From Acholeplasmatales bacterium DTU067 (GTDB lineage Bacteria; Bacillota_I; Bacilli_A; ML615J-28; CAG-698), in the NCBI GenBank assembly GCA_001512995.1, contig LFRY01000082.1, positions 4,672-40,927 on the forward strand: DNA of 36,256 nt, given 5' to 3'. How positions within the stretch are numbered: position 1 is the stretch's first letter; the number at the start of each line of letters is the position of its first letter. The translations under genes and the position numbers were made by a program. Below the pieces are notes generated by a model. The model was not told where the DNA came from. It worked only from the letters and a program-made list of their open reading frames with translations, and did no database searches. Below are positions 17,149 through 25,846 of the stretch, piece by piece.

Positions 17149-18419
17149 TGTTCGCTCCTTTCGTTGAGAAATCTCTTGAGTTCAATCATTTCGCCTCCCC
17201 TGAGGCGGGATTCTTCCGCAGCAAAAGCCATCGCATGGCTTTCGATGGACATCGGCAATGTGGAAGCGAAGGATTTGCCGTGGAGGTAGGTTTCCATGAA
17301 GTTTTTCATGAACGCCGTGTCGGCGCCACCGTGCCCCCCTGCCAGCGTTTCGGTTCTAATGACTTCTTTTTCGGAGCTGCCGAAATAAGTGATTTCGATT
17401 TCTTTTTTCGTCTCGATGGCGCGGATTTCCCCGTATTCGCACATCACCTTCAAAGAACGGTGGATTTTATCGGTGAAGGCGCTGATATTGAAGGTGGCGT
17501 GCACTCCGCCTTCAAACTCGAGGATTGTGACCTGATGGTCGGGCACGTTGTTGTCGCAATTGAAGACGCAGCGTCCGTAAAGGCTGGTTTCCAGATCCTT
17601 CTTTAGGGCTTCCGCGGAAGAGTCGTCAAAAACGACGCTTCTGATTTTTCCGCTCGAATAAATTTTCAGCGCCGAATAAGGGCAGGAGCTTTCGATTGAG
17701 CAATCCACGCAGCGCGGAGCCATCCGTTCTTCGTCGTAATTATTGCGGGTGAAAAAGTTCAGGCTGCCCATGGAAGCTAGTTTAAGGCAATGCTTATCCC
17801 CCAGCAAATAAAGGAGAATATCAAAATCATGGCAACTTTTGGCGACCGCCAGGGGAGCTGCGATTTCCGTATTCCGCCAATTTCCCCGCACATAGGAATG
17901 GGCGAAATGGTAATAGCCGATGTTTTCGTTGTGCTGGATGTCAATGACATTGCCCAGCTTTTTTTCAGAAATAATTTCTTTGATTTTTCGGAAGAAGGGC
18001 GAATGGCGGAGCACATGGCAGACCGCGACCAATTGATTGGGATGCTTATCTCCCAGGCGCCCGATTTCCAACACTTCCTCAAGCGAAACGGCAATCGGTT
18101 TTTCCAGAATCAGATCATAGCCTTTTTCAAGCGCGGAAATTGCCGGCAGATAGTGCATGTTGTCGAGAGTAGCGATGATGACAACGTCGGAGAGCCGGGG
18201 GAGTTTGCTGAATTCTTCGTGGCTGTCAAAAATCATGTCATCGGGAATGCCGTACTTCTTCTTGTAAAGTTCCTGCTGTTCTTTTCTTGGTTCCGCGACC
18301 GCCACGACCTCAAATCCATCCGGATAGTTTTCTTCCAGCGCCCGGAGGTAGCCCCCCGCGCGGCTTCCGGCGCCGACGATGCTGAAGGTGACTTTGTCGA
18401 CTTTTTTTGTCATTCTCAC
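17145..18419 (-). CDS. Gfo/Idh/MocA-family NAD(P)-dependent oxidoreductase
   Basis: Sugar dehydrogenase or epimerising oxidoreductase of the cytoplasm, about 424 residues. Rossmann motif VGAGSRAGGY (15-24), EKP motif (106-108) with the usual catalytic Lys107, and a second-domain motif CHDFD (His197, Asp200). An extra cysteine group (Cys237, Cys240, Cys246 in RCVDCSIESSCPYSA) may hold a metal. Start: GTG 18419 has GGGTGG 6 bases upstream; ATG 18413 is the alternative. It follows the binding lipoprotein gene and overlaps LTD1, which places it in sugar catabolism of the locus. Substrate not predictable; a role on the imported glycan is inferred from context. Confidence 0.88.
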   Translation of the reverse strand: MRMTKKVDKVTFSIVGAGSRAGGYLRALEENYPDGFEVVAVAEPRKEQQELYKKKYGIPDDMIFDSHEEFSKLPRLSDVVIIATLDNMHYLPAISALEKGYDLILEKPIAVSLEEVLEIGRLGDKHPNQLVAVCHVLRHSPFFRKIKEIISEKKLGNVIDIQHNENIGYYHFAHSYVRGNWRNTEIAAPLAVAKSCHDFDILLYLLGDKHCLKLASMGSLNFFTRNNYDEERMAPRCVDCSIESSCPYSALKIYSSGKIRSVVFDDSSAEALKKDLETSLYGRCVFNCDNNVPDHQVTILEFEGGVHATFNISAFTDKIHRSLKVMCEYGEIRAIETKKEIEITYFGSSEKEVIRTETLAGGHGGADTAFMKNFMETYLHGKSFASTLPMSIESHAMAFAAEESRLRGGEMIELKRFLNERSEQ

Positions 18420-18422
18420 TTT

Positions 18423-19853
18423 TTACCACCCGTTGGTGTCGAGAATGTATTGGACGCGGTCGGCGCATTCATCAAGTACGGCTTCGATATCCCTTGTGCA
18501 GTCGTCGTAATATATGCCCTTCACGTATTTCGAAAAATCATCGTCCGCCAGAGCTTTCGCGCGTCCCACGGGGATTTTCAGATCGCCCTGGGGAGCAAAT
18601 ACCATCAGCGAAATGACACGGTCCAGCAAGGGGTTGATTTCGGAATAATCCTTCCAAAGCTGGGTTTCGGTTGCGGCTCTTGTGCTGGGAAGATAGCCGG
18701 TGTTGATTGAAAAATAGGCAGTCTGTTCGGGGGCTTGCAACCAGCGCAGGAATTCGATCGCCGCTTGGATTTTGCTTTCCGATTTGTTGTTAAAGACGAT
18801 CAGAGCGCCCCCGCTTTGATTGGAGTAGAAATTGCTGTCTTTCGGGAAGGGAAGGACGTCGATTTCGAAAAGGGGCTCCTCCCCCTGTTCCACTCTGCTT
18901 TCATGGATGTTTTCGTACAGGCTTTTGATTATGGATGAGGTGTTCCAAAGCAACCCCACTTTCCCTTCAACAAACTTCCCCTGAATCTTTGTTCCGTGAT
19001 TGGGGTCGAGCACGGGATTCAGCATGTTCCCCTCAACCACCAAACTGCGCCAATAATTCAAAGCTTTGACTCCGGCTTCGTTATTGAAGAGGACTTCGGT
19101 TGCCGTTTCATTGTAAATCGGAAGGCCCTGCGTGTAAAAGGACTCGTAGAGCGCCGGACCGTTTGCAGCCAAACCGTAGACATCCTCATCTTCCGCCTGT
19201 TCGCTGATTTTCTTGGTGAGTTCTTTCATGTAATCCCAGGTCCAGATGGAATTCTCAGGATCGGCGATGATTTCATCGACCGTCGGCACGTGCATGCCCG
19301 TGGATTCAGCCAGGGTGCGATTGACCATAAAGATATTCGTAGAGGCATAGAAAGGATAGCCGATGAATTTATGCCTGTACATGGCAAACTGGAGAAAACC
19401 TTCGTAGAAGTCGCGGATCTCATCATAAGTGAAGATTTCCCGCATGTCGACGGTGTTGTCCAGGTAGAGGGCAAGGGAGGAAACGCCGACCATGGCTATT
19501 TCCGGATTGGTTTTGCCGATCAGGGCAGCTTGAAGCTTGGTGTTTTGGGTGATGTAGCCCCCCTGGAAGGAGATGTTCACCTTGATGTAGGAATCGGGAT
19601 AGGTCTCCTTTTGGTAGGCGTTGAAGCGGTCCACCAAATCCGCCTGGACGACGCCGTGGAGGTCGACTGCGGAGTTGGCCGACCAGAATTCGATTTCCAC
19701 AGGTTTCGTGAGCAGATGCTCACGGGGATAGATTTCCCATTCCTTATCAACAAAAATTTCGCCGTTGTCAGTAATCTCTTCAATGTCTTCGCAGCCCGCG
19801 AGCATAACCAAAACGGTAAAAAATGCGCAGAGGAGAAGAAAATATCTTTTCAT
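18423..19853 (-). CDS. ABC transporter sugar-binding lipoprotein (family 1 extracellular solute-binding)
   Basis: Substrate-capture component of the ABC importer, held at the outer membrane face by a lipid. Lipobox MLAGC after a 20-residue signal. The binding fold starts with PVEIEFWSANSA, continues with KLQAALIGKTNPEIAMVGVS, and has typical C-lobe pieces (AIEFLRWLQAPEQ). About 476 residues, somewhat long for the UgpB/MalE group. ATG 19853 is preferred (AAGGAAAGG 8 bases upstream); GTG 19862, overlapping the permease stop, is possible. Overall it looks more UgpB-like than MalE-like, so a sugar-phosphate or glycerophospho-compound is a possible ligand, but this is weak evidence. Confidence 0.92.
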   Translation of the reverse strand: MKRYFLLLCAFFTVLVMLAGCEDIEEITDNGEIFVDKEWEIYPREHLLTKPVEIEFWSANSAVDLHGVVQADLVDRFNAYQKETYPDSYIKVNISFQGGYITQNTKLQAALIGKTNPEIAMVGVSSLALYLDNTVDMREIFTYDEIRDFYEGFLQFAMYRHKFIGYPFYASTNIFMVNRTLAESTGMHVPTVDEIIADPENSIWTWDYMKELTKKISEQAEDEDVYGLAANGPALYESFYTQGLPIYNETATEVLFNNEAGVKALNYWRSLVVEGNMLNPVLDPNHGTKIQGKFVEGKVGLLWNTSSIIKSLYENIHESRVEQGEEPLFEIDVLPFPKDSNFYSNQSGGALIVFNNKSESKIQAAIEFLRWLQAPEQTAYFSINTGYLPSTRAATETQLWKDYSEINPLLDRVISLMVFAPQGDLKIPVGRAKALADDDFSKYVKGIYYDDCTRDIEAVLDECADRVQYILDTNGW

Positions 19854-19858
19854 CTTTT

Positions 19859-20893
19859 TCACCTTTCCTTGATGGCGTAATTTACGTCTGATTTGTTTAA
19901 TTTCTTTATAATTGCTCTGAACCCGCGTTTGAGCAGGGAGCCTTTTTTGCTTCCGGCGAATTCGATCTTCCTGCCGCCGATCATCGCCCGCTTCATCTGT
20001 TGGTTACCGAAAATATACATCAGAAGAATCGGCGCAAGCTGCATCACGTTTCCGGCCATGACCAAATGCCAGGGGGGAAGGACGCCTTCCGCTTTGAGCA
20101 AACCCCTGACCGCCACCGGCAGGGTTTTCAGTTTCTCGCTGTTGGTCATGACGAGAACCCAATAGTAGGAATTCCAATTGGAGATGAAAGTCAGCAAGAA
20201 ATGGGTGATGAAAATCGGGAAGATCATAGGTACCATGATTTTAAGCATGATCGTCCGGTTTTTGGCTTTGTCGAGAACCGCGGATTCGATGATTTCCTTG
20301 GGGATGGTTTTGAAATTGTTCATAAACAGGTAAATCCCGAACATTGAGAAAAGGGAAGGCAGAACCAAACCCGTCCAGGTATCGACCAGTCCCATTTTGG
20401 AATAAAAGAAATAAACCGGTATGAGAGTCGCTTCGCCGGGAAGCATCATCCCCAGTTGCTTGAGGTAGAAGAGGAATTTATTGCCTTTGAACTTCATTCT
20501 GGCAAATGCGTAGGCCGCGGGGACTATGAAGAAATATTGCAGTCCCAATACCAATGCCGCGTAGGTCACGGAATTGCCGAGATAAGTACTGAAGCGGGCC
20601 CTGTTCCAAGCCTGGATGTAATTTTCCCAATGCCATTCGTTCACCCAAAGGCCGGGCGAGAAGAGAACGGCTTCCTCATAGCTCCTGACCGACATCAAAA
20701 ACATCCAGACAAAGGGATAGACGAAGGTCAAACCCACGGCAATCATTGCCAGATAATTGATGATTTTGAGAATGTATTTGACTCTCTTGACGATTCTGAT
20801 TCTTCGTTCCTGTTTGGGCGTGAGCTCACTGATTACGGGAGAATAGGAAAAAGCCTCTTCCCTTTCAACATCAAATATTTTTTTGAAATCCAT
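19859..20893 (-). CDS. Sugar ABC transporter permease (MalG/UgpE type)
   Basis: Second membrane subunit of the importer. 344 residues: a charged cytoplasmic N-terminus of ~40 residues, six predicted helices (first about 50-70, LAMIAVGLTFVYPFVWMFLM), and the EAA coupling loop EIIESAVLDKAKNRTIMLKIMVP that docks to the ATPase. The C-terminal tail is extended and basic (RGFRAIIKKLNKSD). It is 15 bases after the coiled-coil permease and immediately before the binding lipoprotein, giving a complete importer in one operon. Confidence 0.94.
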   Translation of the reverse strand: MDFKKIFDVEREEAFSYSPVISELTPKQERRIRIVKRVKYILKIINYLAMIAVGLTFVYPFVWMFLMSVRSYEEAVLFSPGLWVNEWHWENYIQAWNRARFSTYLGNSVTYAALVLGLQYFFIVPAAYAFARMKFKGNKFLFYLKQLGMMLPGEATLIPVYFFYSKMGLVDTWTGLVLPSLFSMFGIYLFMNNFKTIPKEIIESAVLDKAKNRTIMLKIMVPMIFPIFITHFLLTFISNWNSYYWVLVMTNSEKLKTLPVAVRGLLKAEGVLPPWHLVMAGNVMQLAPILLMYIFGNQQMKRAMIGGRKIEFAGSKKGSLLKRGFRAIIKKLNKSDVNYAIKER

Positions 20894-20908
20894 ATTGCCC
20901 GCCCCTTT

Positions 20909-22678
20909 CTAATAATTAATGGCTTTTTCCACAACTCTATCAAAATACAAGTTCTTCAACAACGTGCAAACCGCAATCATTAAAGTCAGGATGATTGCTC
21001 CGGCCATGGCGGTTCCGTAATTGAAACCAATCCTTCCGACCTTGTAAATCCAGTAGCTCAGGACCATTGAAGACCCCATCGGGCCCCCGTTGGTCATAAT
21101 CTCAATCGGAGCAAAAACTTTGAAGGAATTGATGAACTTGGTCAGAAAGACAAAGGACATCGTCGGCGCCAGGAGCGGCAGGGTGATTTTGAAGAAAGTC
21201 GTGGTTTTGCCGGCTTTGTCCAAAAGGGCAGCTTCGTACACATAGGCAGGAATGCCCTGGAGGCCCGAAATAATTATCAGCACATAATAACCTATGTCCT
21301 TCCAAACCGTGACCAGGGATACCGAAAAGAGGGATGTGTTTTCCTGCAAGAGCCAGGCGGGACCCTTGATTCCGAAGAGGGCGAGGAATTGGTTGATGAT
21401 TCCCGTCGGATTGAGCATCGCGATCCAGAGGATGGAAATCGAAACCAAGGAAGCGATGTGGGGCGTGAAGACCATCGTCTGCGTAAGATTGTGGATTCTC
21501 GTGTTCTTCGCCAACCAGGCCGCCATTCCGACCGTGACAACAGTCAGGAGCACGATCGTAATCAAAGCATAGATAGCCGTGTTTCCCAGGGCTTTCTGGA
21601 ACTCGGTGTCCTTCGTGAAGATGTTTATGAAATTGGAAAGACCCACGAAGCGCGATCTACGCATGTTTGCAAAATCAATCCTGAAGAAGGAGCCCACAAT
21701 CATGAAGATGAAGGGCAGCAAAGTGAAGAGCACCGCCCCCAGAAATGCCGGGGCAACATAGATGTAAGCGGGATTGATTCTCTTGAAGATTTTTGCTTCC
21801 AAACTGTCCATGCGCTTGAGCTTCCGCAGGCGAAAATCCTCTCTGATATATTTTTGCAGTTGTTTGTAGAGATTTCTTTCCTCGGGAGACATCCGCCTCA
21901 CTGTTTCCCGCGCTTCCAGCCTGATTTCCTTGATTTTTGCTTGCGCGTCCTTTTTTACATTAAGATAATCCAAATAAAGTTTTCTGACCTTGTCCGCATC
22001 CCGCGCTTGCTTTTCCCGCATCAGCTTCCGCTCGGCTTCAATCCGGGCGTTGAGGCCGGCTATCAGAGCAAGTTTTTCTTTCTTGAATTCCTTTTTTGGA
22101 GTCTGGCGGTGTTCATTCAAGAGGGTATTTTTTTCTTTTTCATAATCACCGTTGAGTTCAATCAATCTGTTCCGGTAATCAGCAAGAATTCTGAGGCGCG
22201 CCTCCTCCTGTTCCCTGAGTCTCCTTTCGAGCTCCGCCGCCCGGTATTTCTGAAATTTCGTTTCGAATTCACGGAGTTTGCTTTTCGCTTCCGGGTGGCC
22301 CTTTTTAATTGCCGCCAAAAATTCTTTTTTTGCTTTCCGGTAGTTGGCGTCAATTTTTGCCATGACCAAAGCGACGTGCTGCTTGCTCTCTTTGAGGATG
22401 AAATTCTTGTTTTCTTTCAGTTCGGAAACCCGGTTCCGATGTTCGCGGCGGAGTTTCCGCATTTCATCTCGAAAATCCCGGCGGCGCCCTTTCAACAGCG
22501 CTTTTTGGAGGTTGCGTTCCGCCACCAAATCCTTGGTTTGCTCATTGAAGTGCAGACGATGCTTGTATTTTTCGGAAAGAAACAAATCCTTCGCTGCATC
22601 AATTCTGTCCAACTGAGCAAAGATTTGCTTTTGGACGATGCGGTTATAGCTGGTTTCCAAATGCTCTAAAGGATTCAT
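20909..22678 (-). CDS. Sugar ABC transporter permease (MalF/UgpA type) with ~300-residue coiled-coil N-terminal extension
   Basis: First membrane subunit of the importer, 589 residues against the usual ~300. Residues 1 to about 300 are highly charged and alanine/leucine-spaced with no hydrophobic helix (EFETKFQKYRAAELERRLRE, ARIEAERKLMREKQARDADK), predicted as a long cytoplasmic coiled coil. The permease then begins at INPAYIYVAPAF (about 302), with six helices and an EAA loop (AYVYEAALLDKAGKTTTFFKITLP). One open frame covers both parts. ATG 22678 has GAGG just upstream, and the gene overlaps the ATPase by 35 bases. The extension is on the ATPase side of the membrane and could regulate coupling, scaffold the cytoplasmic enzymes or tether the importer; I know no standard domain for it. 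Confidence 0.9.
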   Translation of the reverse strand: MNPLEHLETSYNRIVQKQIFAQLDRIDAAKDLFLSEKYKHRLHFNEQTKDLVAERNLQKALLKGRRRDFRDEMRKLRREHRNRVSELKENKNFILKESKQHVALVMAKIDANYRKAKKEFLAAIKKGHPEAKSKLREFETKFQKYRAAELERRLREQEEARLRILADYRNRLIELNGDYEKEKNTLLNEHRQTPKKEFKKEKLALIAGLNARIEAERKLMREKQARDADKVRKLYLDYLNVKKDAQAKIKEIRLEARETVRRMSPEERNLYKQLQKYIREDFRLRKLKRMDSLEAKIFKRINPAYIYVAPAFLGAVLFTLLPFIFMIVGSFFRIDFANMRRSRFVGLSNFINIFTKDTEFQKALGNTAIYALITIVLLTVVTVGMAAWLAKNTRIHNLTQTMVFTPHIASLVSISILWIAMLNPTGIINQFLALFGIKGPAWLLQENTSLFSVSLVTVWKDIGYYVLIIISGLQGIPAYVYEAALLDKAGKTTTFFKITLPLLAPTMSFVFLTKFINSFKVFAPIEIMTNGGPMGSSMVLSYWIYKVGRIGFNYGTAMAGAIILTLMIAVCTLLKNLYFDRVVEKAINY

Positions 22679-23735
22679 AAACCTCAGCCACCTCCCTTTC
22701 GCCGTAGATTCTTTTTTCTTTCTCGTCGAAAGCGTAGGCGTTTTTCCGTTTCAAAATAATTTCCGCAGATTCGCCGATCGCCTTCATCCTGCGGTCGGAA
22801 TCCTTAATGTAAATTTTTCCGATGCCGATGTCCACATAGTATAAGAATTCCGAACCATGGTTTTCTATTGCCAGTATTTTGCCGCGGATTATGCAATCGT
22901 CCGTTTTTGGGACATTTTCTTCGTTTACAAAATTTATGTTCCTTGGCCTGAAGCCAATTTTTTTTCCGTTTTCAAGTGTAATGACGTTCATCCCGGGGTC
23001 GCCGATGAATTGCGCAACAAAAACGCAATTCGGCTCGTCGTAAATCTCAAGCGGCGTTCCGACCTGTTCGACGACGCCCTCATTCATCACCACGATGTTG
23101 TCGCCCATGGTCATCGCTTCGACCTGGTCATGGGTGACATAGACAAAGGTTGACTCCAAGGACTCATGGATCTGAATCAGTTCCGTCCGCATCGAGGATC
23201 TCAGCTTCGCGTCCAGATTGGACAGGGGTTCGTCCATCAAAAATACCTTCGGTTTTTTTGCTACGGCCCGCGCCAGGGCGACGCGCTGCCTTTGCCCGCC
23301 GGAGAGATTGGCGGGGCGCCGGTGGGCATACTCCTCTAAATTCACCAGTTTCAGGACTTCTTTGATCCGACGGCTGATTTCATAACTCGGCATGCGTGCG
23401 TTTTTCAAACCGAATTCGATGTTCTTCCAAACCGTCATGTGCGGGTAAAGGGCATAGGATTGAAAGACCATGGCGATGCCGCGGTCGCCTGGAGGGATGT
23501 TGGTGATGTCGACATCGTCGAGCTTGATGGTTCCCAAAGTGATGCTTTCCAGTCCGGCAATCATCCTGAGCAAAGTCGTCTTTCCGCAGCCCGAGGGCCC
23601 GACCAAAACCGTGAAACTCCGCTCGGGAATGACCATCGAAACGTTATTTACCGCCCGCACCCCTTCCGGCAACAGCCCTTTCCTTTTGGGTTCGCCGTAG
23701 ATTTTCGTAATGTGGTTGAGTTCAATCCTCGACAT
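22644..23735 (-). CDS. Sugar ABC transporter ATPase (MsmX/UgpC type)
   Basis: Energises the importer. 363 residues: Walker A GPSGCGKTT (46-54), Q-loop FQSYALYPH, signature LSGGQRQR, Walker B VFLMDEP, H-loop VTHDQVEA, and a C-terminal TOBE-like regulatory part (about 235-350, GFRPRNINF). GGAGG lies 6 bases before ATG 23735. It overlaps ChbG by 14 bases and the coiled-coil permease by 35. Unlike many Firmicutes that share one distant MsmX, this locus carries its own ATPase, which may be needed for the unusual permease. Confidence 0.95.
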   Translation of the reverse strand: MSRIELNHITKIYGEPKRKGLLPEGVRAVNNVSMVIPERSFTVLVGPSGCGKTTLLRMIAGLESITLGTIKLDDVDITNIPPGDRGIAMVFQSYALYPHMTVWKNIEFGLKNARMPSYEISRRIKEVLKLVNLEEYAHRRPANLSGGQRQRVALARAVAKKPKVFLMDEPLSNLDAKLRSSMRTELIQIHESLESTFVYVTHDQVEAMTMGDNIVVMNEGVVEQVGTPLEIYDEPNCVFVAQFIGDPGMNVITLENGKKIGFRPRNINFVNEENVPKTDDCIIRGKILAIENHGSEFLYYVDIGIGKIYIKDSDRRMKAIGESAEIILKRKNAYAFDEKEKRIYGEREVAEVYESFRAFGNQL

Positions 23736-24474
23736 ATCTTGCCTCCGTGTAATTTGTTAATTCTATCCGATGGATGGCCAGCAAGTTTTTGATCCTCGCG
23801 CTGGTCAGGACTTTCAGTTCAATCAAGCGTTCGCGGTTGTATGAAGAATTCTTCATCAAAAAAGCATCGAGAAAAGCCGGATGAACCATCATCTCAGCAT
23901 ATTCCAAGGCAGCCAAATCCCTGATGCGGGCTTCAAACCTCCTGAAAAGCGCTTCTTTCGTCTCGAATTTTCCGACCTTGAACCAGGGAAGAAAGGGGAT
24001 GGGTGGAAACCCGTCTATGATCATCCCGCGGACGGGTAGCTTCTTTTCCAGCGCGAATTCCCGGATCGCTTCTCCCACAGTCCTGTAAACCTGGTGCGCA
24101 TAGAGGTGCGTATCCAAATGTGATGGAGGCTTCCCAAATTTCCGGATGAATTCATTGTACTGCGCTTGAAATTCCTGTTTGATTTCCTCTTTTTTAAACA
24201 GGGACTCGTCGGGTTTGTCTTTCGGTTTATAAAAAAGCCCGCCTTTCTTGGTTAAACTGGGAACGGAAGCAAGGGGCTTCCCGCAGGTGATGTTCAAATG
24301 CAGGCCGATGGCTAAGCGGGGGTGGAAACGGGCGATTCCCACGGCATGGTCGATGGACGGCATCGTGACCATCGCGGAGGTGGAGGTGACGATGCCCGAC
24401 CTGTGCGCTTCAATGATCCCAAGGTTCACTCCGTCGGAATACCCGAAGTCGTCGGCATTGACTATCAGCTTCAT
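23722..24474 (-). CDS. YdjC/ChbG-family carbohydrate deacetylase
   Basis: Metal-dependent deacetylase family; the E. coli member ChbG removes one acetyl group from chitobiose-type sugars, including phosphorylated ones. About 250 residues. Motifs: NADDFG (6-11, metal Asp residues), IGLHLNIT, SHLDTHLYAH and EMMVHPAFLD. ATG 24474 overlaps the GH4 stop as ATGA, so it is preferred over ATG 24489. Its place between a GH4 6-phospho-glycosidase and an ABC ATPase suggests it acts on the same imported sugar, perhaps an N-acetylated and phosphorylated oligosaccharide (inference). Confidence 0.92.
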   Translation of the reverse strand: MKLIVNADDFGYSDGVNLGIIEAHRSGIVTSTSAMVTMPSIDHAVGIARFHPRLAIGLHLNITCGKPLASVPSLTKKGGLFYKPKDKPDESLFKKEEIKQEFQAQYNEFIRKFGKPPSHLDTHLYAHQVYRTVGEAIREFALEKKLPVRGMIIDGFPPIPFLPWFKVGKFETKEALFRRFEARIRDLAALEYAEMMVHPAFLDAFLMKNSSYNRERLIELKVLTSARIKNLLAIHRIELTNYTEARYVED

Positions 24475-25814
24475 TTTAGCACCGGCCAATAATCCTTGTT
24501 GGCGATAATCAGTTCGTCAAGGATTTTTTTTGCTAGTTCCATGTCAATGATGGTGCGGTTCAAAGTCAGGGCCTGGAGAGCTTTTAAATAACTCCCTTCA
24601 AAATAAGCATCGCAGGTCAACTTTTCATATGCATATTGCTGTTCGATCAAGCCCTTATGATAAGTTCCGATTTTTCCGACCGGAAGCGGCTTCGGGCCTT
24701 CTTTTCCGAGCTCGCAAACCACTTCCACAATCGCTTCTTCCGGCAAATTGGGAATCACGCCCCTGTTTTTCACCATCATCACATAATGCCGCCCCTGATC
24801 ATGAAGGATCGCTTCCGCTATCTCCAAAATCATTTCCCCATGCGCATCTTCTTTGTTCATTTCCTTTTCGACCAAAGCACTAACCCTGATTGTTCCGGAA
24901 CTGATGACGCGTTCGCATTCCGAAAAGACACGCTTTTCGCGCCCGTCCATCACTTCGTTGGCGCGCGTGTATTCAGGATTTAAGTGGGAAAGCGTTCTTC
25001 TCGGAAGCAAATAATACTGGAGATAAGTATTCGGCAGATACGTCGGGTCAAGTTCCAACATGTGGCGCACCGTTTCATAGGTGACGAGCCAGGAGGGGTC
25101 CCGGCTTTCCTTGTCGGCGGGATAAAACCCTTCTTCAAGGATCTTTTGCTTGATTTTCTCCGTCAAGTCTTCGTTGTTGTTTTTATTGATTATCTTGGTA
25201 AACCAGCCGAAATGATTCAAACCGAAATAATGGGGAATCATGTCCTGGTATTTAATGTTTCCGAGCAGGCGCGCGTAAGCCATCATGAGACTGATCGGCT
25301 GGTCGCAGATGTTGAGGATTCTTTTTTCATTGGGGAAGGCCATGTCCAGAGCGAGGGCGACGATGGCCGCAGGATTTGTATAATTGATGATCCAGGCCCT
25401 TGGTGAATGGATTCTGATTTCTTCAACCAGGCGGATCATGTCCCCGATCGAGCGCATTCCGTAAGCGAAACCGCCGGCGCCGCAGGTCTCCTGGCCGATG
25501 GCGCCGTTTCTTAGAGGAATCTTTTCGTCGAGTTCGCGCATTTTGAAACCGCCGGTCCTGATCTGGCAAAAAACGAAGTCCATGTCCTTGAAGGCGGTTT
25601 CTTTGTCAGCGGTATATATCACTTCCAACTCGGGATAATATTCTTTCATCAAAAGGAGGGCATATTTGCCCATCTTTTCCAATCGCTCAGCGTCGATGTC
25701 ATAGAGGACGAGTTTTTTTAGCGGGAAACTCTTCTTCTTCTTGATCATCCCCACCAAAATTCCCGGCGTGTAGGTGCTCCCGCCGCCGGCAATGCAGACA
25801 CGCAGTTTTTCCAT
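24471..25814 (-). CDS. GH4 6-phospho-alpha-glucosidase-like enzyme
   Basis: NAD- and metal-dependent glycosidase acting by oxidation and elimination. 447 residues, normal for GlvA. Dinucleotide motif GGGSTYTPG (11-19), NYTNPAA (144-150), NICDQP with Cys170 and Asp171, and GLNHFGW with His201. These match the metal Cys171/His202 and catalytic Asp172 of B. subtilis GlvA, and Tyr264 matches its Tyr265. Asp after the cysteine points to the alpha (CDMP-type) rather than the beta (CNVP-type) subgroup. GGAGATGATAGG precedes ATG 25814, 32 bases after PDE2. GH4 phospho-glycosidases usually serve PTS systems, yet an ABC importer is encoded here, so the substrate may already carry phosphate or a kinase may act elsewhere. 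Confidence 0.93.
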   Translation of the reverse strand: MEKLRVCIAGGGSTYTPGILVGMIKKKKSFPLKKLVLYDIDAERLEKMGKYALLLMKEYYPELEVIYTADKETAFKDMDFVFCQIRTGGFKMRELDEKIPLRNGAIGQETCGAGGFAYGMRSIGDMIRLVEEIRIHSPRAWIINYTNPAAIVALALDMAFPNEKRILNICDQPISLMMAYARLLGNIKYQDMIPHYFGLNHFGWFTKIINKNNNEDLTEKIKQKILEEGFYPADKESRDPSWLVTYETVRHMLELDPTYLPNTYLQYYLLPRRTLSHLNPEYTRANEVMDGREKRVFSECERVISSGTIRVSALVEKEMNKEDAHGEMILEIAEAILHDQGRHYVMMVKNRGVIPNLPEEAIVEVVCELGKEGPKPLPVGKIGTYHKGLIEQQYAYEKLTCDAYFEGSYLKALQALTLNRTIIDMELAKKILDELIIANKDYWPVLK

Positions 25815-25846
25815 CCTATCATCTCCTCACATCATCTAACGGATTA

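Noticed and set aside
21389-22669. Long plus-strand open frame of 426 codons opposite the coiled-coil permease
   Set aside because: It is an antisense shadow: low-complexity composition mirroring the charged coiled coil, no ribosome site, no family motif. Similar long shadows opposite xylA (7487-8509), xylB (6130-7035) and the binding lipoprotein (18996-19880) were dropped for the same reason.
18423-23735. Naming the importer a glycerol-3-phosphate (Ugp) system
   Set aside because: The binding protein looks somewhat UgpB-like and phosphodiesterases are nearby, but ligand residues could not be verified and the GH4/ChbG neighbours point to an oligosaccharide.
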